Notes: generated by a model not told the origin, from the letters alone. Positions 1 to 8,044 are shown, numbered from the stretch's first letter. The stretch: DNA of 39,591 bases from UBA1765 sp045615885 (GCA_045615885.1 JAZLFR010000028.1:1-39591), one strand, 5' to 3'. Numbers and translations: made by a program.

Positions 1-25
1 ATAGGAATGTTTAAAAGGAGAATTT

Positions 26-1105
26 ATGAACAGAAAGCAGTTCGGGCAGATGCTTGCCGACATGAAGCGTGCCATCAACGAAAACAGGGACCCTCAAGAA
101 GTCTTGAACGGGTATCGACAAAAATACAAGTACGCCTACATCTATAGTGACGCCATCGCAAAGACGATTTTCGGCACCGAAGCTCATGAAAAGTTGGCTA
201 TTGATTTGCTCAACGCAATCTTTAAGCTTGAAGGCGACAATCGCATCAAGAAACTGAAATTTTCGCGCACCGAACGTGGAGCTGAAATTGGAGTAAAGCA
301 TACAAATTCAGATATCATCGCAGACTGGGAAGGCGACAGGATTGTCCTGGAATTTCAACATGAAGGCGATTCGTTTTTTAAGGATCGGCTTGTCTATTAC
401 ATGGCTCGCGACACGATTCCGATGCTCCATACGGGGGAAAAATACCGTTTGAAAAGCCTTTACACAGTCAGTGTGCAGTTGTTCAATGAGCCCATTTACA
501 ATGGCGACAGGAATTACCTGCATTCAATCCTTTTGAAGGATGAAAACGGCAAGGTGTTTTACGAAAAACAGGTGTTGAAACTCGTTGAGGTGGCTAAGTT
601 CCTGAAATATGACGACTCCGAGGACAGTTGTCGTCTTGCGCAGTGGTTACGCGCTATTGATGCAATTAACAACGAGGAAAAATGGGAATTTGCCGATCCG
701 GTATTTGCTGCCTTGCAGAAAAACGCAGAATTATGTAATTTTGATGCGTTATACTTTTGCACGGAGGCTAAGATGGCGTTGGATTACGAATACGAAATGG
801 CAATCCAGCTGAAGCGCGAAGTCGCGGAAATGAGGCAACAAGTTGAAAAACAGGTCGCGGAACAGGTCGCAGAGGAACTCCCTAAGAGGGTTGCTGAGCA
901 GGTCGAAAAGCAAGTAGCGGAGCGAGTTGAAAAGCAGGTTGCAGAGCGGGTTGAAAAGCAGGTCGCGGAACAGATCGCTGAAAAAGAACGCAACCTGATT
1001 GCGAGGAACCTTCGTGAAGGAATGACTGCAGAAGCTGCCTCTAAAATTTTTGGTGTTTCACTTGCAGATGTTGAAGCTATCCAGAAAAATCTTGCTTCTG
1101 TGTAA
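26..1105 (+). CDS. Rpn-family PD-(D/E)XK nuclease / putative transposase
   Basis: This is a 359-residue protein of the PDDEXK_2 (Rpn, recombination-promoting nuclease) family, whose members cut DNA in the cytoplasm and are often annotated as putative transposases. The nuclease core lies at about residues 35-130. Asp96 (or Asp100) followed by Glu109-Phe-Gln111 matches the family's D...ExQ active site, and the helix after it (KDRLVYYMARD) is typical. Residues 273-323 are a Val/Glu/Lys/Gln octad repeat (VEKQVAER). The C-terminus (LREGMTAEAASKIFGVS) looks like the small helix-turn-helix common in this family. The start follows a good Shine-Dalgarno (AAAAGGAG, 5 bases). No terminal inverted repeats flank the gene. 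It stands alone, with a terminator at 1145. Confidence 0.85.
   Translation: MNRKQFGQMLADMKRAINENRDPQEVLNGYRQKYKYAYIYSDAIAKTIFGTEAHEKLAIDLLNAIFKLEGDNRIKKLKFSRTERGAEIGVKHTNSDIIADWEGDRIVLEFQHEGDSFFKDRLVYYMARDTIPMLHTGEKYRLKSLYTVSVQLFNEPIYNGDRNYLHSILLKDENGKVFYEKQVLKLVEVAKFLKYDDSEDSCRLAQWLRAIDAINNEEKWEFADPVFAALQKNAELCNFDALYFCTEAKMALDYEYEMAIQLKREVAEMRQQVEKQVAEQVAEELPKRVAEQVEKQVAERVEKQVAERVEKQVAEQIAEKERNLIARNLREGMTAEAASKIFGVSLADVEAIQKNLASV
842..973 (+). repeat. In-frame 24-base tandem repeat inside the Rpn gene
   Basis: Three contiguous 24-base units at 902-925, 926-949 and 950-973 each encode VEKQVAER or VEKQVAEQ, and a fourth near-identical unit sits at 842-865. Synonymous differences between units (for example GTC/GTT/GTG-type and GCG/GCA changes) show that it is not brand new. 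Because 24 is a multiple of three, gain or loss of units keeps the reading frame, so the helix length could vary between strains. Confidence 0.85.
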
Positions 1106-1144
1106 GCCAAAATTTCTACTGTCAAGAATTTTTTTTGTTATATG

Positions 1145-1179
1145 AAGCCTATGCTTTGATGTATAGGCTTTTTTGTTTT
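1145..1179 (+). terminator. Rho-independent terminator after the Rpn gene
   Basis: AAGCCTAT (1145-1152) pairs with ATAGGCTT (1163-1170). A G-U and a C-G pair extend the stem toward a six-base loop, and a T-rich run (TTTTTTGTTTT) follows. It lies 40 bases after the stop codon. Confidence 0.8.
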
Positions 1180-1259
1180 GTAGAATTCATTTTGTTTGTA
1201 TTGTTCTATTTGATTTTATCGATTAAGCTTTTAAAATTGGGCTGATGAAGGGGGTAAAT

Positions 1260-2576
1260 TTAAAACACCCTATGAGTCATCTTGATTTGCTTGATATATT
1301 CCGCTCTAACTTCATTTTGTTTGGCGAGCTTGTTCCATTGGCTGACCGCATTCTGCACGTCGGCTAGAATTTTTTTGAAACGCCCCTGTTTTAAGCCGGC
1401 AAATTTTGCCACGTTCTTGAAATCGTCAACAGTGAAGTTGTCTCGCTTGCCGTTGAATGTGAGCTGGTGCGTGCCCGTCCAAAGGCCGCCCGGGTTGTAG
1501 GCGTATGTCATGTCGAATGCGGGTGCAAGGCTCCATTCGCCCCGCTTGTTCATCAAGAAACCAATGTTCTTTGCGTGGTCGTCCTGGTTACGGGCGCAAA
1601 TGTTGAAGGCTGCCCTGCGGAAAAATTCTTCCAGCGTGTCGTAACCGAGGCCGAACTGCTTGATAACTGTAATAGCCTGCTCGTAGCTGTAGGCGCCTGC
1701 AGCGTTGAAATCGTAGTGGGCGAGGGCGCAAAGGGACTGGTAGTGCAGTTTTTTTCCGCCGGCAAGGCGGTCGAAGCGCCTTGTCATGAAGTGTCTGTGA
1801 CCGCTGTTTTCAAGCAGTCTGCATTCCGACATCTGGATGCCAGCCGCCAGCGCCATCTGGTAATAGGTGTATTCAATTGGGCCGTAGCCTTGGAGGTCTG
1901 CCTTTTCCTTGTCGCTGTTGTTCTGCACATCGTCCAGTTTTAAAAGCCAGTAGGAAAAGTTTTCGCCGTTTGCCACTTGCCCCGAGCGGATTTCGCCGGA
2001 GGCTTCATCGAGTGCGATAAGTACTTTTGCCCTTGCGCCGCCTGCGGATGTGCCAACCCGAAGGATTTGCTCGAAGGTCTGCTGCTGTTTCTTTGTTCTG
2101 ATGGCGGGTGTGCCTGTTTTACCGATGCTTGCCTTAAAGTTTTTTCGGCTGTCCAAAATGCTTGCGGCGAAGCTTCGCAAATTTTCTACATCCAGAATGT
2201 CGTTTTCGTTTGCAGCGGGGCCTTCGACTGGGTAAAATTCCAGAGCTCCCATGCCGCGGTTGCCCGTATAGCAGAGCCGCTCCAAGGCGGTAAAAGATTC
2301 GGGATTACGCCCTTGCTTTACTAGCCAGGAGTTGATGAGCTTGTTGCCGAACTTGTCTGGAATGGAGTCTGCGAAAAGCCCCGGTAAACCTTTAAAAGTG
2401 CTTGAGAGAAATGGGAATGTATAAATTTGGCGGCTTACAGGCATGGTAATTGGTGAGGGCTCGATGCCTGCACCGATAAATGCGGGCGCATATTCAAAAT
2501 GCGCAACGGATTCGCCTTCTAGCATGGAAAGCGCGCCGATTGTAGTCCCCCAAAGTTTTACTTCGACTGCAATCAT
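1260..2576 (-). CDS. hipA: HipA-family serine/threonine kinase toxin
   Basis: HipA toxins are cytoplasmic Ser/Thr kinases; E. coli HipA phosphorylates glutamyl-tRNA synthetase and halts translation. The 438-residue product has the N-terminal HipA domain (about 1-120, with GLPGLFADSIPDKFG at 63-77), the glycine-rich loop (RVGTSAGGARAK, 173-184), the FMTRRFDR core (263-270), the catalytic loop RNQDDHAKN (329-337) and the metal-binding FDMT (354-357). All kinase motifs look intact. The start at 2576 was chosen over an upstream in-frame start at 2618 because GGGAGGT lies 4-5 bases before it and the upstream start falls inside hipB. It follows hipB by 17 bases, as a toxin-antitoxin operon. The phosphorylation target cannot be read from sequence. 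Confidence 0.92.
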   Translation of the reverse strand: MIAVEVKLWGTTIGALSMLEGESVAHFEYAPAFIGAGIEPSPITMPVSRQIYTFPFLSSTFKGLPGLFADSIPDKFGNKLINSWLVKQGRNPESFTALERLCYTGNRGMGALEFYPVEGPAANENDILDVENLRSFAASILDSRKNFKASIGKTGTPAIRTKKQQQTFEQILRVGTSAGGARAKVLIALDEASGEIRSGQVANGENFSYWLLKLDDVQNNSDKEKADLQGYGPIEYTYYQMALAAGIQMSECRLLENSGHRHFMTRRFDRLAGGKKLHYQSLCALAHYDFNAAGAYSYEQAITVIKQFGLGYDTLEEFFRRAAFNICARNQDDHAKNIGFLMNKRGEWSLAPAFDMTYAYNPGGLWTGTHQLTFNGKRDNFTVDDFKNVAKFAGLKQGRFKKILADVQNAVSQWNKLAKQNEVRAEYIKQIKMTHRVF

Positions 2577-2593
2577 GAAACCTCCCGGATGCG

Positions 2594-3013
2594 CTATTTG
2601 TCTTCGTCCCAAATCCACGGGGCATTTGGCTCTGCTGCAATGTTTGTTGCGGAAAGGCCTGGACCGTCAAAATCATTTGTCGGCCCCTGGTTTTGCTTTT
2701 TGGGTTTGGAGGCGCGCTTGCGCTTGTTCTTTTGCTGGTTCTTGGACTGCATCAAAAGTTCCATGGGACTTGGACCAAGTTCAGGAATAATGTTTAAAAA
2801 TTGGTTCAAAAAGCCCAAGGCATGCAGGATTTTTGCCATGTTCAAAAGCTGCGTGGATTGACCTTTTTCGATGTGTTCCACGGTGCTTTTGCTGACACCC
2901 GCCTTGTTTGCGAGTTCCGCCTGTGTCCAGTTGCTGTTGAGCCTGTGGCTTGCAATGCGTTTGCCGAATTCAACAAGGGCCGCTTCTTCTGAAAAAACTG
3001 TGTACTTGACCAT
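2594..3013 (-). CDS. hipB: HipB-like XRE-family antitoxin and repressor
   Basis: A 139-residue DNA-binding protein with an XRE helix-turn-helix at residues 28-52 (WTQAELANKAGVSKSTVEHIE). In hipBA operons this protein neutralises HipA and represses the operon. A very basic stretch (KNQQKNKRKRASKPKK, 91-106) and an acidic, Trp-containing tail ending IWDEDK follow; in E. coli HipB the C-terminal Trp affects stability, so the tail may be functional here too (inference). The start at 3013 is preferred because GGAGGA lies 7 bases upstream; the in-frame ATG at 3028 overlaps that site and has none of its own. The antitoxin gene precedes hipA, the usual order. Confidence 0.88.
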   Translation of the reverse strand: MVKYTVFSEEAALVEFGKRIASHRLNSNWTQAELANKAGVSKSTVEHIEKGQSTQLLNMAKILHALGFLNQFLNIIPELGPSPMELLMQSKNQQKNKRKRASKPKKQNQGPTNDFDGPGLSATNIAAEPNAPWIWDEDK

Positions 3014-3033
3014 GCTGTATTCCTCCATGGTTT

Positions 3034-3041
3034 AAAATATA
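3034..3041 (-). promoter_or_regulatory. Possible -10 element of hipBA
   Basis: On the minus strand TATATTTT lies 20 bases upstream of the hipB start and resembles the TAnnTTTG elements at other genes in this window. No convincing -35 is seen. Confidence 0.35.
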
Positions 3042-3097
3042 CATTTTATTTTTAGCTTTGTGAGTTTTTCTTTGAAAAAGAAGAATAATTGTTGCTA

Positions 3098-3117
3098 TTT
3101 ACCTTTAATTCGGTAAA
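3098..3117. promoter_or_regulatory. Candidate HipB operator palindrome
   Basis: A perfect inverted repeat, TTTACC - 8 bases - GGTAAA, lies 85-104 bases upstream of the hipB start. The known E. coli HipB operator is TATCC - 8 bases - GGATA, with the same spacing and a related half-site. Assignment as the HipB site is inference. The rest of 3014-3316 (303 bases) holds the putative hipBA promoter, an 8-base inverted repeat (CCGGCTTT at 3182 and AAAGCCGG at 3240) and no gene. Confidence 0.45.
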
Positions 3118-3316
3118 AATAATGAATTGTATGTAATTGCTAAAAATATTAAGATGACCGTTGAAAAAAGAAAGAATGTGCCCGGCTTTATTTTTTGTAT
3201 ATCTAGAGTTGTAGATTTTCGTGCTGAACTTGCAAATTGAAAGCCGGACTGAATAAAAATTATCGACAAAAAATTATATTTCGTGTGAATAAAAAATTAA
3301 ATGAAAGGAGATGATT

Positions 3317-3793
3317 GTGAAAAAAATTCTCATTGGTCTTGCTGCCGCAGCAGCACTTGTCATGACCGCTTGCGGTGCTTCCAAGTTTGAAATCCAGGAA
3401 GCTTCCATGGATTGTCAAGTTACGATCGAAGTGCGTTACATGCAGGACGATACGGTTGGCGTGATGTCTAACAACATGCTCTTTTTGAATGCAAGCCAGT
3501 TGACTGGTCGTGATATGTTCCCGCTGCAGGTTCGTGTAGAAAACTTTGAACGTGTGACTCCGGTAACGACGCTTCACACTGCAGAAGATTTTATGGAATA
3601 TTTGCAGCGCGCAGTTCCAGGTGCCAATCATTTTGGTGTTGTGATTGGTGAAAATGCAGTGAACCAGATTGGCTTTGATGAAGCTGAGACTGTTGCAAAA
3701 ATCAAGGCTGCCTTGCAGGAAGCTAATGGTGGTTCTGCAATCCTTTTCCACGAAAAGGGTGGCGAAATCGTTGACATGAAAAAGCTTTACTAA
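3317..3793 (+). CDS. Small lipoprotein of unknown function
   Basis: A 158-residue protein with a short basic N-terminus, a hydrophobic stretch and a lipobox (LVMTAC, Cys19), so it should be lipid-anchored after export. The mature part contains mixed short strands and helices, with no family I recognise. The GTG at 3317 is chosen because AAAGGAG lies 6 bases upstream; the ATG at 3311 touches that site directly. The gene is followed by endonuclease IV after only 6 bases, so the two are probably transcribed together, though no functional link is evident. Confidence 0.75.
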   Translation: MKKILIGLAAAAALVMTACGASKFEIQEASMDCQVTIEVRYMQDDTVGVMSNNMLFLNASQLTGRDMFPLQVRVENFERVTPVTTLHTAEDFMEYLQRAVPGANHFGVVIGENAVNQIGFDEAETVAKIKAALQEANGGSAILFHEKGGEIVDMKKLY

Positions 3794-3799
3794 TTGCTT

Positions 3800-4627
3800 A
3801 TGTTTCTTGGTTGTCATTTATCAAGCTCCAATGGCTACGAGGCCATGGGTAGAACTGCGCTTGAAATTGGAGCAAATGTGTTCCAGTTTTTTACGCGCAA
3901 CCCTCGAGGTGGTTCGTCAAAACCGTTTGACCCAAACGATGCTGCAAGGCTTGTAAAGATTGCTGAAGAAAACAACTTTGGCCCTTTGCTTGCACATGCT
4001 CCATACACATTGAATCCTTGCGCTGCCGATGAGGGCTTGCGCAGGTATGCTGGCGATGTTCTTGCCGATGACATTTTTAGAATGGATCATTTCCCAGGTG
4101 CGTTTTTGAACTTTCATCCGGGTAGCCATGTAAAGCAGGGTGCAGAAGTTGGCATTCAGTACATTAGCGAAATGCTGAACCGCATTTTGAAGCCGACACA
4201 AAAGACAATAGTCTTGCTAGAAACTATGGCTGGCAAGGGCTCCGAAGTTGGGCGCAATTTCCAGGAACTCAAGGCGATCATTGACCGCACGGAACTTTCA
4301 GACAAGCTTGGAGTTTGCCTTGATACTTGCCATGTGAACGATGCCGGCTACGATATCGTGAATAATCTTGACGGAGTGCTCGAAGAATTCGACAAGGTGA
4401 TCGGCCTTTCCCGTTTGAAGGCAATCCACTTGAACGATTCCAAGAATCCTTTTGCAAGCCACAAGGATCGCCACGAATGCATTGGCAAGGGCTACATTGG
4501 TCTTGATGCTATAGTAAATATCATTAACCATCCGACATTGCACAATTTGCCGTTCTACCTGGAAACTCCGAATGAACTCCCAGGTTATGCTGAGGAAATC
4601 GCTTTGCTGAAGGGGAATAGACGCTAG
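3800..4627 (+). CDS. nfo: Endonuclease IV (AP endonuclease)
   Basis: Endonuclease IV cleaves DNA 5' to abasic sites in base-excision repair. The 275-residue protein has the usual length and the full set of zinc ligands of the TIM-barrel family: His66 (LAHAPY), His106 (NFHPG), Glu141 (LLETMAG), Asp175 and His178 (LDTCH), His210 (IHLND), His225 (DRH) and Glu255 (YLETP). The ATG at 3800 is taken as start because the protein then opens in the family manner (MFLGCHLSSSNG); a TTG two codons upstream is possible. There is no clear Shine-Dalgarno, so translation may be coupled to the preceding lipoprotein gene. Confidence 0.95.
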   Translation: MFLGCHLSSSNGYEAMGRTALEIGANVFQFFTRNPRGGSSKPFDPNDAARLVKIAEENNFGPLLAHAPYTLNPCAADEGLRRYAGDVLADDIFRMDHFPGAFLNFHPGSHVKQGAEVGIQYISEMLNRILKPTQKTIVLLETMAGKGSEVGRNFQELKAIIDRTELSDKLGVCLDTCHVNDAGYDIVNNLDGVLEEFDKVIGLSRLKAIHLNDSKNPFASHKDRHECIGKGYIGLDAIVNIINHPTLHNLPFYLETPNELPGYAEEIALLKGNRR

Positions 4628-4629
4628 TT

Positions 4630-4664
4630 AATTATTAATTGTCTGGTTTCTTGCATCTTACTTT
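4630..4664. repeat. Degenerate heptanucleotide array
   Basis: Five 7-base words in register directly after the nfo stop codon (such as AATTGTC, TGGTTTC, TTGCATC) share a TC ending. This is one of the weaker members of the family described at 36471 and 37942. Confidence 0.4.
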
Positions 4665-4740
4665 GTCATCACGAGCAACGCGAAGTGATCCAGAACATTG
4701 GCCTGGATGGCCGCGCTCCGCTCGCCAAGACATTGGACAT
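4665..4740. repeat. Dispersed GC-rich intergenic repeat
   Basis: The stretch opens with GTCATCACGAGC and continues with short palindromic words (GATCCAGAACATTGG, then a GC-rich segment, then a second ACATTGG). The same opening pattern recurs at 36434 and 39434. It resembles the REP-like GTCATTGCGAGC elements found in many bacterial genomes. It fills most of the gap before priA. Confidence 0.55.
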
Positions 4741-4769
4741 TAAAATTTCTGACTCCTGTATTCTAATCT

Positions 4770-6803
4770 ATGGCCAAGCGTATTCCAAAATCCGAAGTTC
4801 CCGAAGGGCTCGATATAGCTCAGAGCGCAGAAACATTTTCGCATTTTGCGGAAGTGTATTTGCCGGACGCGCCTACGATTTATACATATGGTTGCGACGC
4901 GTCGGTACAGCGGGGGAGCGTTGTTTGGGTGACTCTTGCAAAACGCAAAAAGCCGGAGCTTGCTCTCGTTGCCCGAGTTCATTCGGAACGCCCGAGTTTC
5001 AAATTGAAAGCTGCGGCACCGCATGCCTCTGGCTATGTGTTTTCGGAGCGCTACATGGAATCGCTGGAGTGGTGTGCTCGTTACTACTTGTCTACGCCGC
5101 AGCGTACCATGCGTACTTTTTGGCCCGCGGATTTTCCCAAATATTTAGATGCACTTGCAGCAAATGTTCCCGTGGCTGTAGAAAAGTTGGAGCAATTGCC
5201 TTCGCCGCCATTGACCGAGGAACAGGTTTCCGCGCTCGATACGCTTACACCGATGTTAAGTGCGGGTGGATTCCGCGGAGCGTTGCTGCATGGCGTTACC
5301 GGCTCCGGCAAGACGCGCGTGTACCAGGAGCTTGCGGCTCGCGCCTTGCAGCTTGGCAAACGAGTTTTGATCCTTGTCCCTGAAATCGGCCTTACTCCGC
5401 AGAACGCAAAACGCTTTTCGGATTTTTTGGGACGAAAAATCGTGGTGCTCCACTCGTCGCTTTCAGCGCCCGAAAAGCGCGCAGGCTGGCTTGCAATTCT
5501 TAAAGGCGAAGCTAGCGTCGTTCTTGGCACGCGCAGCGCTATCCTTGCTCCATTTGAATTTGATCTCGTTGTTTTGGACGAAGAACACGACGGCTCCTAC
5601 AAGCAGCAGGATTCTTCGCCTCGCTACCATTGCCGTGACCTGGCCTTTCACATTGCGCATAGGAATGGGGCGCTCGTCGTGCTTGGCAGCGCAACGCCTT
5701 CGCTCGAAACTTTTGCAAATGCAAAGAACAGAAATTTGACTTACATACCTTTGCGCAACCGTGCTACGCAGGTGGCCCTGCCAGATGTTCGCATTGTTGA
5801 TATGAAGCGAGTGAAGCAAGAAAAGGGCATCTTGATGTCGCCGGATTTGCGCGAGGCCCTGCAAGATACCTTGAATGCAGGGAACCAGGCAATTCTTTTG
5901 ATGAATCGTCGAGGCTATTCCAAGACGCGCCTTTGCGAAGAATGCGGCGCGACTGCCTATTGCAAACATTGCCATATCCCACTTGTTTACCACAAGCAGT
6001 ACAAGTCGCTCATGTGCCATTATTGCGGAGCGCTTTACCGCTTGGATTCCCCGTGCCCGGAATGCGGTTCGCCGCATTATCAGTTCAATGGCGGCGCCAT
6101 CGAAAAGTTGGAAGAGGAAATTGCGGAGTGGGTGCCGAGTGCCCGCGTGATTCGCATGGACCGCGATACCACGCAGAATGTCGGTGCTGCCGAAGAAATT
6201 TTGGAACAGTTCCGTGCGGGCAATTTCAATGTACTCTTGGGTACGCAGATGGTTGCCAAGGGCCACGATTTTCCTGGCGTGCAGCTCGTCGGCGTAATCG
6301 GTGCCGAAACCGGTTGCGGAATACCTGACTTTAGAGGCGGCGAACGCCTGTTCCAGTTGTTGAGCCAGACTGCCGGCCGTGCCGGCCGTGCGCAAGCTGG
6401 CGGCAAGGTGATTTTGCAGACTGCGCGCCCCAATGACCCGGTAATGCGTTTTGCCGTGAGCCATGATTTTACTGGGTTTGCCGATTTTGAAATGCGTGAA
6501 CGCAGCGAGGCGCTGTACCCGCCGTTTGCAAAAATCGCTTCCATAGAAATAGGATCCAGAGACGAGCAGACCCTAAAGAATACGGCAGAAAAACTCGCGG
6601 ACTATTTGTCCAAATTTGCCGGGTTGCAGATTCTTGGCCCGGCAGAAGCGTTCATTCCCATGGTCCGCAATGTGTATTGGATGCATGTGACCGTAAAATC
6701 GAATGAGGCGAAAATCATTCGTTCTGCTCTTGCTCCGCTTCTGGATGCAAAAAAGTTTGGGCTGCCGCCGAATGTGGAAGTGCATTTGGACATGGATCCG
6801 TAA
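4770..6803 (+). CDS. priA: Primosomal protein N' (PriA helicase)
   Basis: PriA is the 3'-to-5' DNA helicase that recognises stalled forks and reloads the replisome. The 677-residue protein has the N-terminal DNA-binding part (about 1-140), Walker A GVTGSGKT (175-182), the DEEH box (270-273), GSATPS (306-311), the zinc-binding insertion with eight cysteines (389, 392, 398, 401, 416, 419, 429, 432), and helicase motifs V and VI (GTQMVAKGHDF and QTAGRAGR). All key residues are present. The start has no obvious Shine-Dalgarno; TAATCT lies immediately upstream. It is a single gene with its own promoter region, or is read through from nfo. Confidence 0.96.
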   Translation: MAKRIPKSEVPEGLDIAQSAETFSHFAEVYLPDAPTIYTYGCDASVQRGSVVWVTLAKRKKPELALVARVHSERPSFKLKAAAPHASGYVFSERYMESLEWCARYYLSTPQRTMRTFWPADFPKYLDALAANVPVAVEKLEQLPSPPLTEEQVSALDTLTPMLSAGGFRGALLHGVTGSGKTRVYQELAARALQLGKRVLILVPEIGLTPQNAKRFSDFLGRKIVVLHSSLSAPEKRAGWLAILKGEASVVLGTRSAILAPFEFDLVVLDEEHDGSYKQQDSSPRYHCRDLAFHIAHRNGALVVLGSATPSLETFANAKNRNLTYIPLRNRATQVALPDVRIVDMKRVKQEKGILMSPDLREALQDTLNAGNQAILLMNRRGYSKTRLCEECGATAYCKHCHIPLVYHKQYKSLMCHYCGALYRLDSPCPECGSPHYQFNGGAIEKLEEEIAEWVPSARVIRMDRDTTQNVGAAEEILEQFRAGNFNVLLGTQMVAKGHDFPGVQLVGVIGAETGCGIPDFRGGERLFQLLSQTAGRAGRAQAGGKVILQTARPNDPVMRFAVSHDFTGFADFEMRERSEALYPPFAKIASIEIGSRDEQTLKNTAEKLADYLSKFAGLQILGPAEAFIPMVRNVYWMHVTVKSNEAKIIRSALAPLLDAKKFGLPPNVEVHLDMDP

Positions 6804-6851
6804 CATTTATGGCACATATTTGTTTAAAAAACGATTTTTTGTAATAAAGTG

Positions 6852-6882
6852 TTGCCTTTTCTCAAAAAATATGATATATTTG
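6852..6882 (+). promoter_or_regulatory. argF promoter
   Basis: TTGCCT (6852-6857), a 17-base spacer and TATATT (6875-6880), extended as TATATTTG, make a good promoter about 105 bases upstream of the argF start. Confidence 0.65.
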
Positions 6883-6888
6883 AGAAAA
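6857..6888. promoter_or_regulatory. Palindrome overlapping the argF promoter
   Basis: TTTTCTCAAA (6857-6866) and TTTGAGAAAA (6879-6888) are perfect 10-base inverted arms around the spacer and -10 region. The position suits a repressor operator. It does not match the ArgR box I know, so the regulator is unknown. A weak terminator for priA is the alternative. Confidence 0.45.
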
Positions 6889-6901
6889 CAAGGTTGAGTT
6901 A

Positions 6902-6940
6902 GGCCGCCCGGAATCAGTTTCGGACGTCCTTTTCTTTTTT
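6902..6940 (+). terminator. Hairpin and T-run in the argF leader (possible attenuator)
   Basis: CCGGAA (6908-6913) pairs with TTTCGG (6918-6923) around the loop TCAG. GG/CC and CG/CG pairs extend the stem below, and TTTTCTTTTTT follows. It lies after the predicted argF promoter and before its start, so it could terminate transcription inside the leader; it could instead be the priA terminator. Confidence 0.5.
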
Positions 6941-6987
6941 GGCAAAACTTATTTGCAACCATGTTTGCAACTTTTGATGAGGAAACG

Positions 6988-7929
6988 ATGATCGATACGA
7001 ACAAGCATTTCTTGCGTCTCGCTGATTGGAGCGAAGAACGCATTGTTGAAACTATCAACACTGCAATGCGCTTGAAGCAGGACCTTAAGGCTGGTAGGCC
7101 TTCCTTGGAACTCCAGGGTAAGTCCGTCGGCATGTTCTTCGAAAAGCCGTCCCTCCGTACCATTACAACGTTCCAGGTTGGCATTAACCAGCTTGGCGGT
7201 TTCCCTGTTCTTTTGGCTCCGGATTCCATTGGCCTTGGCAAGCGTGAAAGCGTCAAGGATGTAGCCCGTTGCCTTAGCCGCTGGGTAAACGCAATCGTTG
7301 TTCGCTGCTTTAAGCAGGAACTCATCGAACAGCTTGCAGAATACGGTTCCGTGCCTGTTGTAAACGCCCTTACCGACGACTACCACCCGTGCCAGGCAAT
7401 CGCCTTTGCGCAGATGATCCGTGAACAGATCGGCGAACTCAAGGGCAAGACCGTTGCATTCATCGGCGACGGCAACAATGTCGCAAACTCCTTTACCGCC
7501 CTTGCCGCCCGCACAGGCATGAACTTTACGCTTGCTTGCCCGAAGGGCTTTGAACAGCCGAAGGCTTTCATTGACGAAATGCTGCCGGACTTTGAAAAGC
7601 GCGGCACAAAATATCGCGTGTTCAACGACCCGAAGGAAGCTGTCAAGGATGCCGACATTCTTTATAGCGATGTCTGGGTTAGCATGGGCCAGGAAGGTCA
7701 AAAGGATTCCAAGCAGAGTCATTTCTTGCCGTTCCGCATTGATGCCGAATTGCTCAAGCACGCTCCGTCCCACGTGAAGGTCTCCCATTGCTTGCCTGCC
7801 CACCGTGGCGATGAAATCACCGACGAAGTGATGGATAACCTTGAATTGAACATGAGCTACGAAGAAGCCGAAAACCGTTTGCATGCCCACAAGGCTGTGC
7901 TTGTCGAAGTCATGAAGGCTTACAAGTAA
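6988..7929 (+). CDS. argF: Ornithine carbamoyltransferase
   Basis: This enzyme makes citrulline from ornithine and carbamoyl phosphate in arginine synthesis. The 313-residue protein has the carbamoyl-phosphate loop (SLRTI, 55-59), the HPCQ motif (133-136), the ornithine-binding DVWVSMG (228-234) and HCLPAHRG (267-274), which point to ornithine rather than acetyl- or succinyl-ornithine as substrate. The loop differs from the usual STRTR: the second Arg is Ile59. The start at 6988 has GAGG 5 bases upstream and gives the typical opening (KHFLRLADWS); the ATG at 6961 has no Shine-Dalgarno. It is a single gene with a terminator at 7952, and the leader suggests regulation. Confidence 0.93.
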   Translation: MIDTNKHFLRLADWSEERIVETINTAMRLKQDLKAGRPSLELQGKSVGMFFEKPSLRTITTFQVGINQLGGFPVLLAPDSIGLGKRESVKDVARCLSRWVNAIVVRCFKQELIEQLAEYGSVPVVNALTDDYHPCQAIAFAQMIREQIGELKGKTVAFIGDGNNVANSFTALAARTGMNFTLACPKGFEQPKAFIDEMLPDFEKRGTKYRVFNDPKEAVKDADILYSDVWVSMGQEGQKDSKQSHFLPFRIDAELLKHAPSHVKVSHCLPAHRGDEITDEVMDNLELNMSYEEAENRLHAHKAVLVEVMKAYK

Positions 7930-7951
7930 GTTTATAAGCTTCGTTGCTCGG

Positions 7952-7987
7952 AAAAAAGAAGGAAATGAAAAATTCCTTCTTTTTTTT
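7952..7987 (+). terminator. Terminator after argF
   Basis: AAAAAAGAAGGAA (7952-7964) pairs with TTCCTTCTTTTTT (from 7973). The T-run forms part of the right arm. Confidence 0.8.
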
Positions 7988-8044
7988 GTGTTTATTGTGG
8001 TGGCAAGATGCTTGAAATGGTGTTTTATCTGCTCCCTACATTCA

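Noticed and set aside
26..1105. Rpn gene considered as part of an insertion sequence
   Set aside because: No flanking inverted repeats or target duplication visible; only the family name suggests transposition.
3182..3247. Inverted repeat CCGGCTTT / AAAGCCGG before the lipoprotein gene
   Set aside because: Eight-base arms 50 bases apart with an AT-rich middle are expected by chance; no supporting promoter layout.
5463..6464. Long minus-strand open frame opposite priA
   Set aside because: Antisense to all conserved PriA motifs; no start signal and no recognisable product.
6961..6987. Longer start of argF at 6961
   Set aside because: No ribosome-binding site there, and the extra nine residues do not fit the family; the start at 6988 has GAGG at the right distance.
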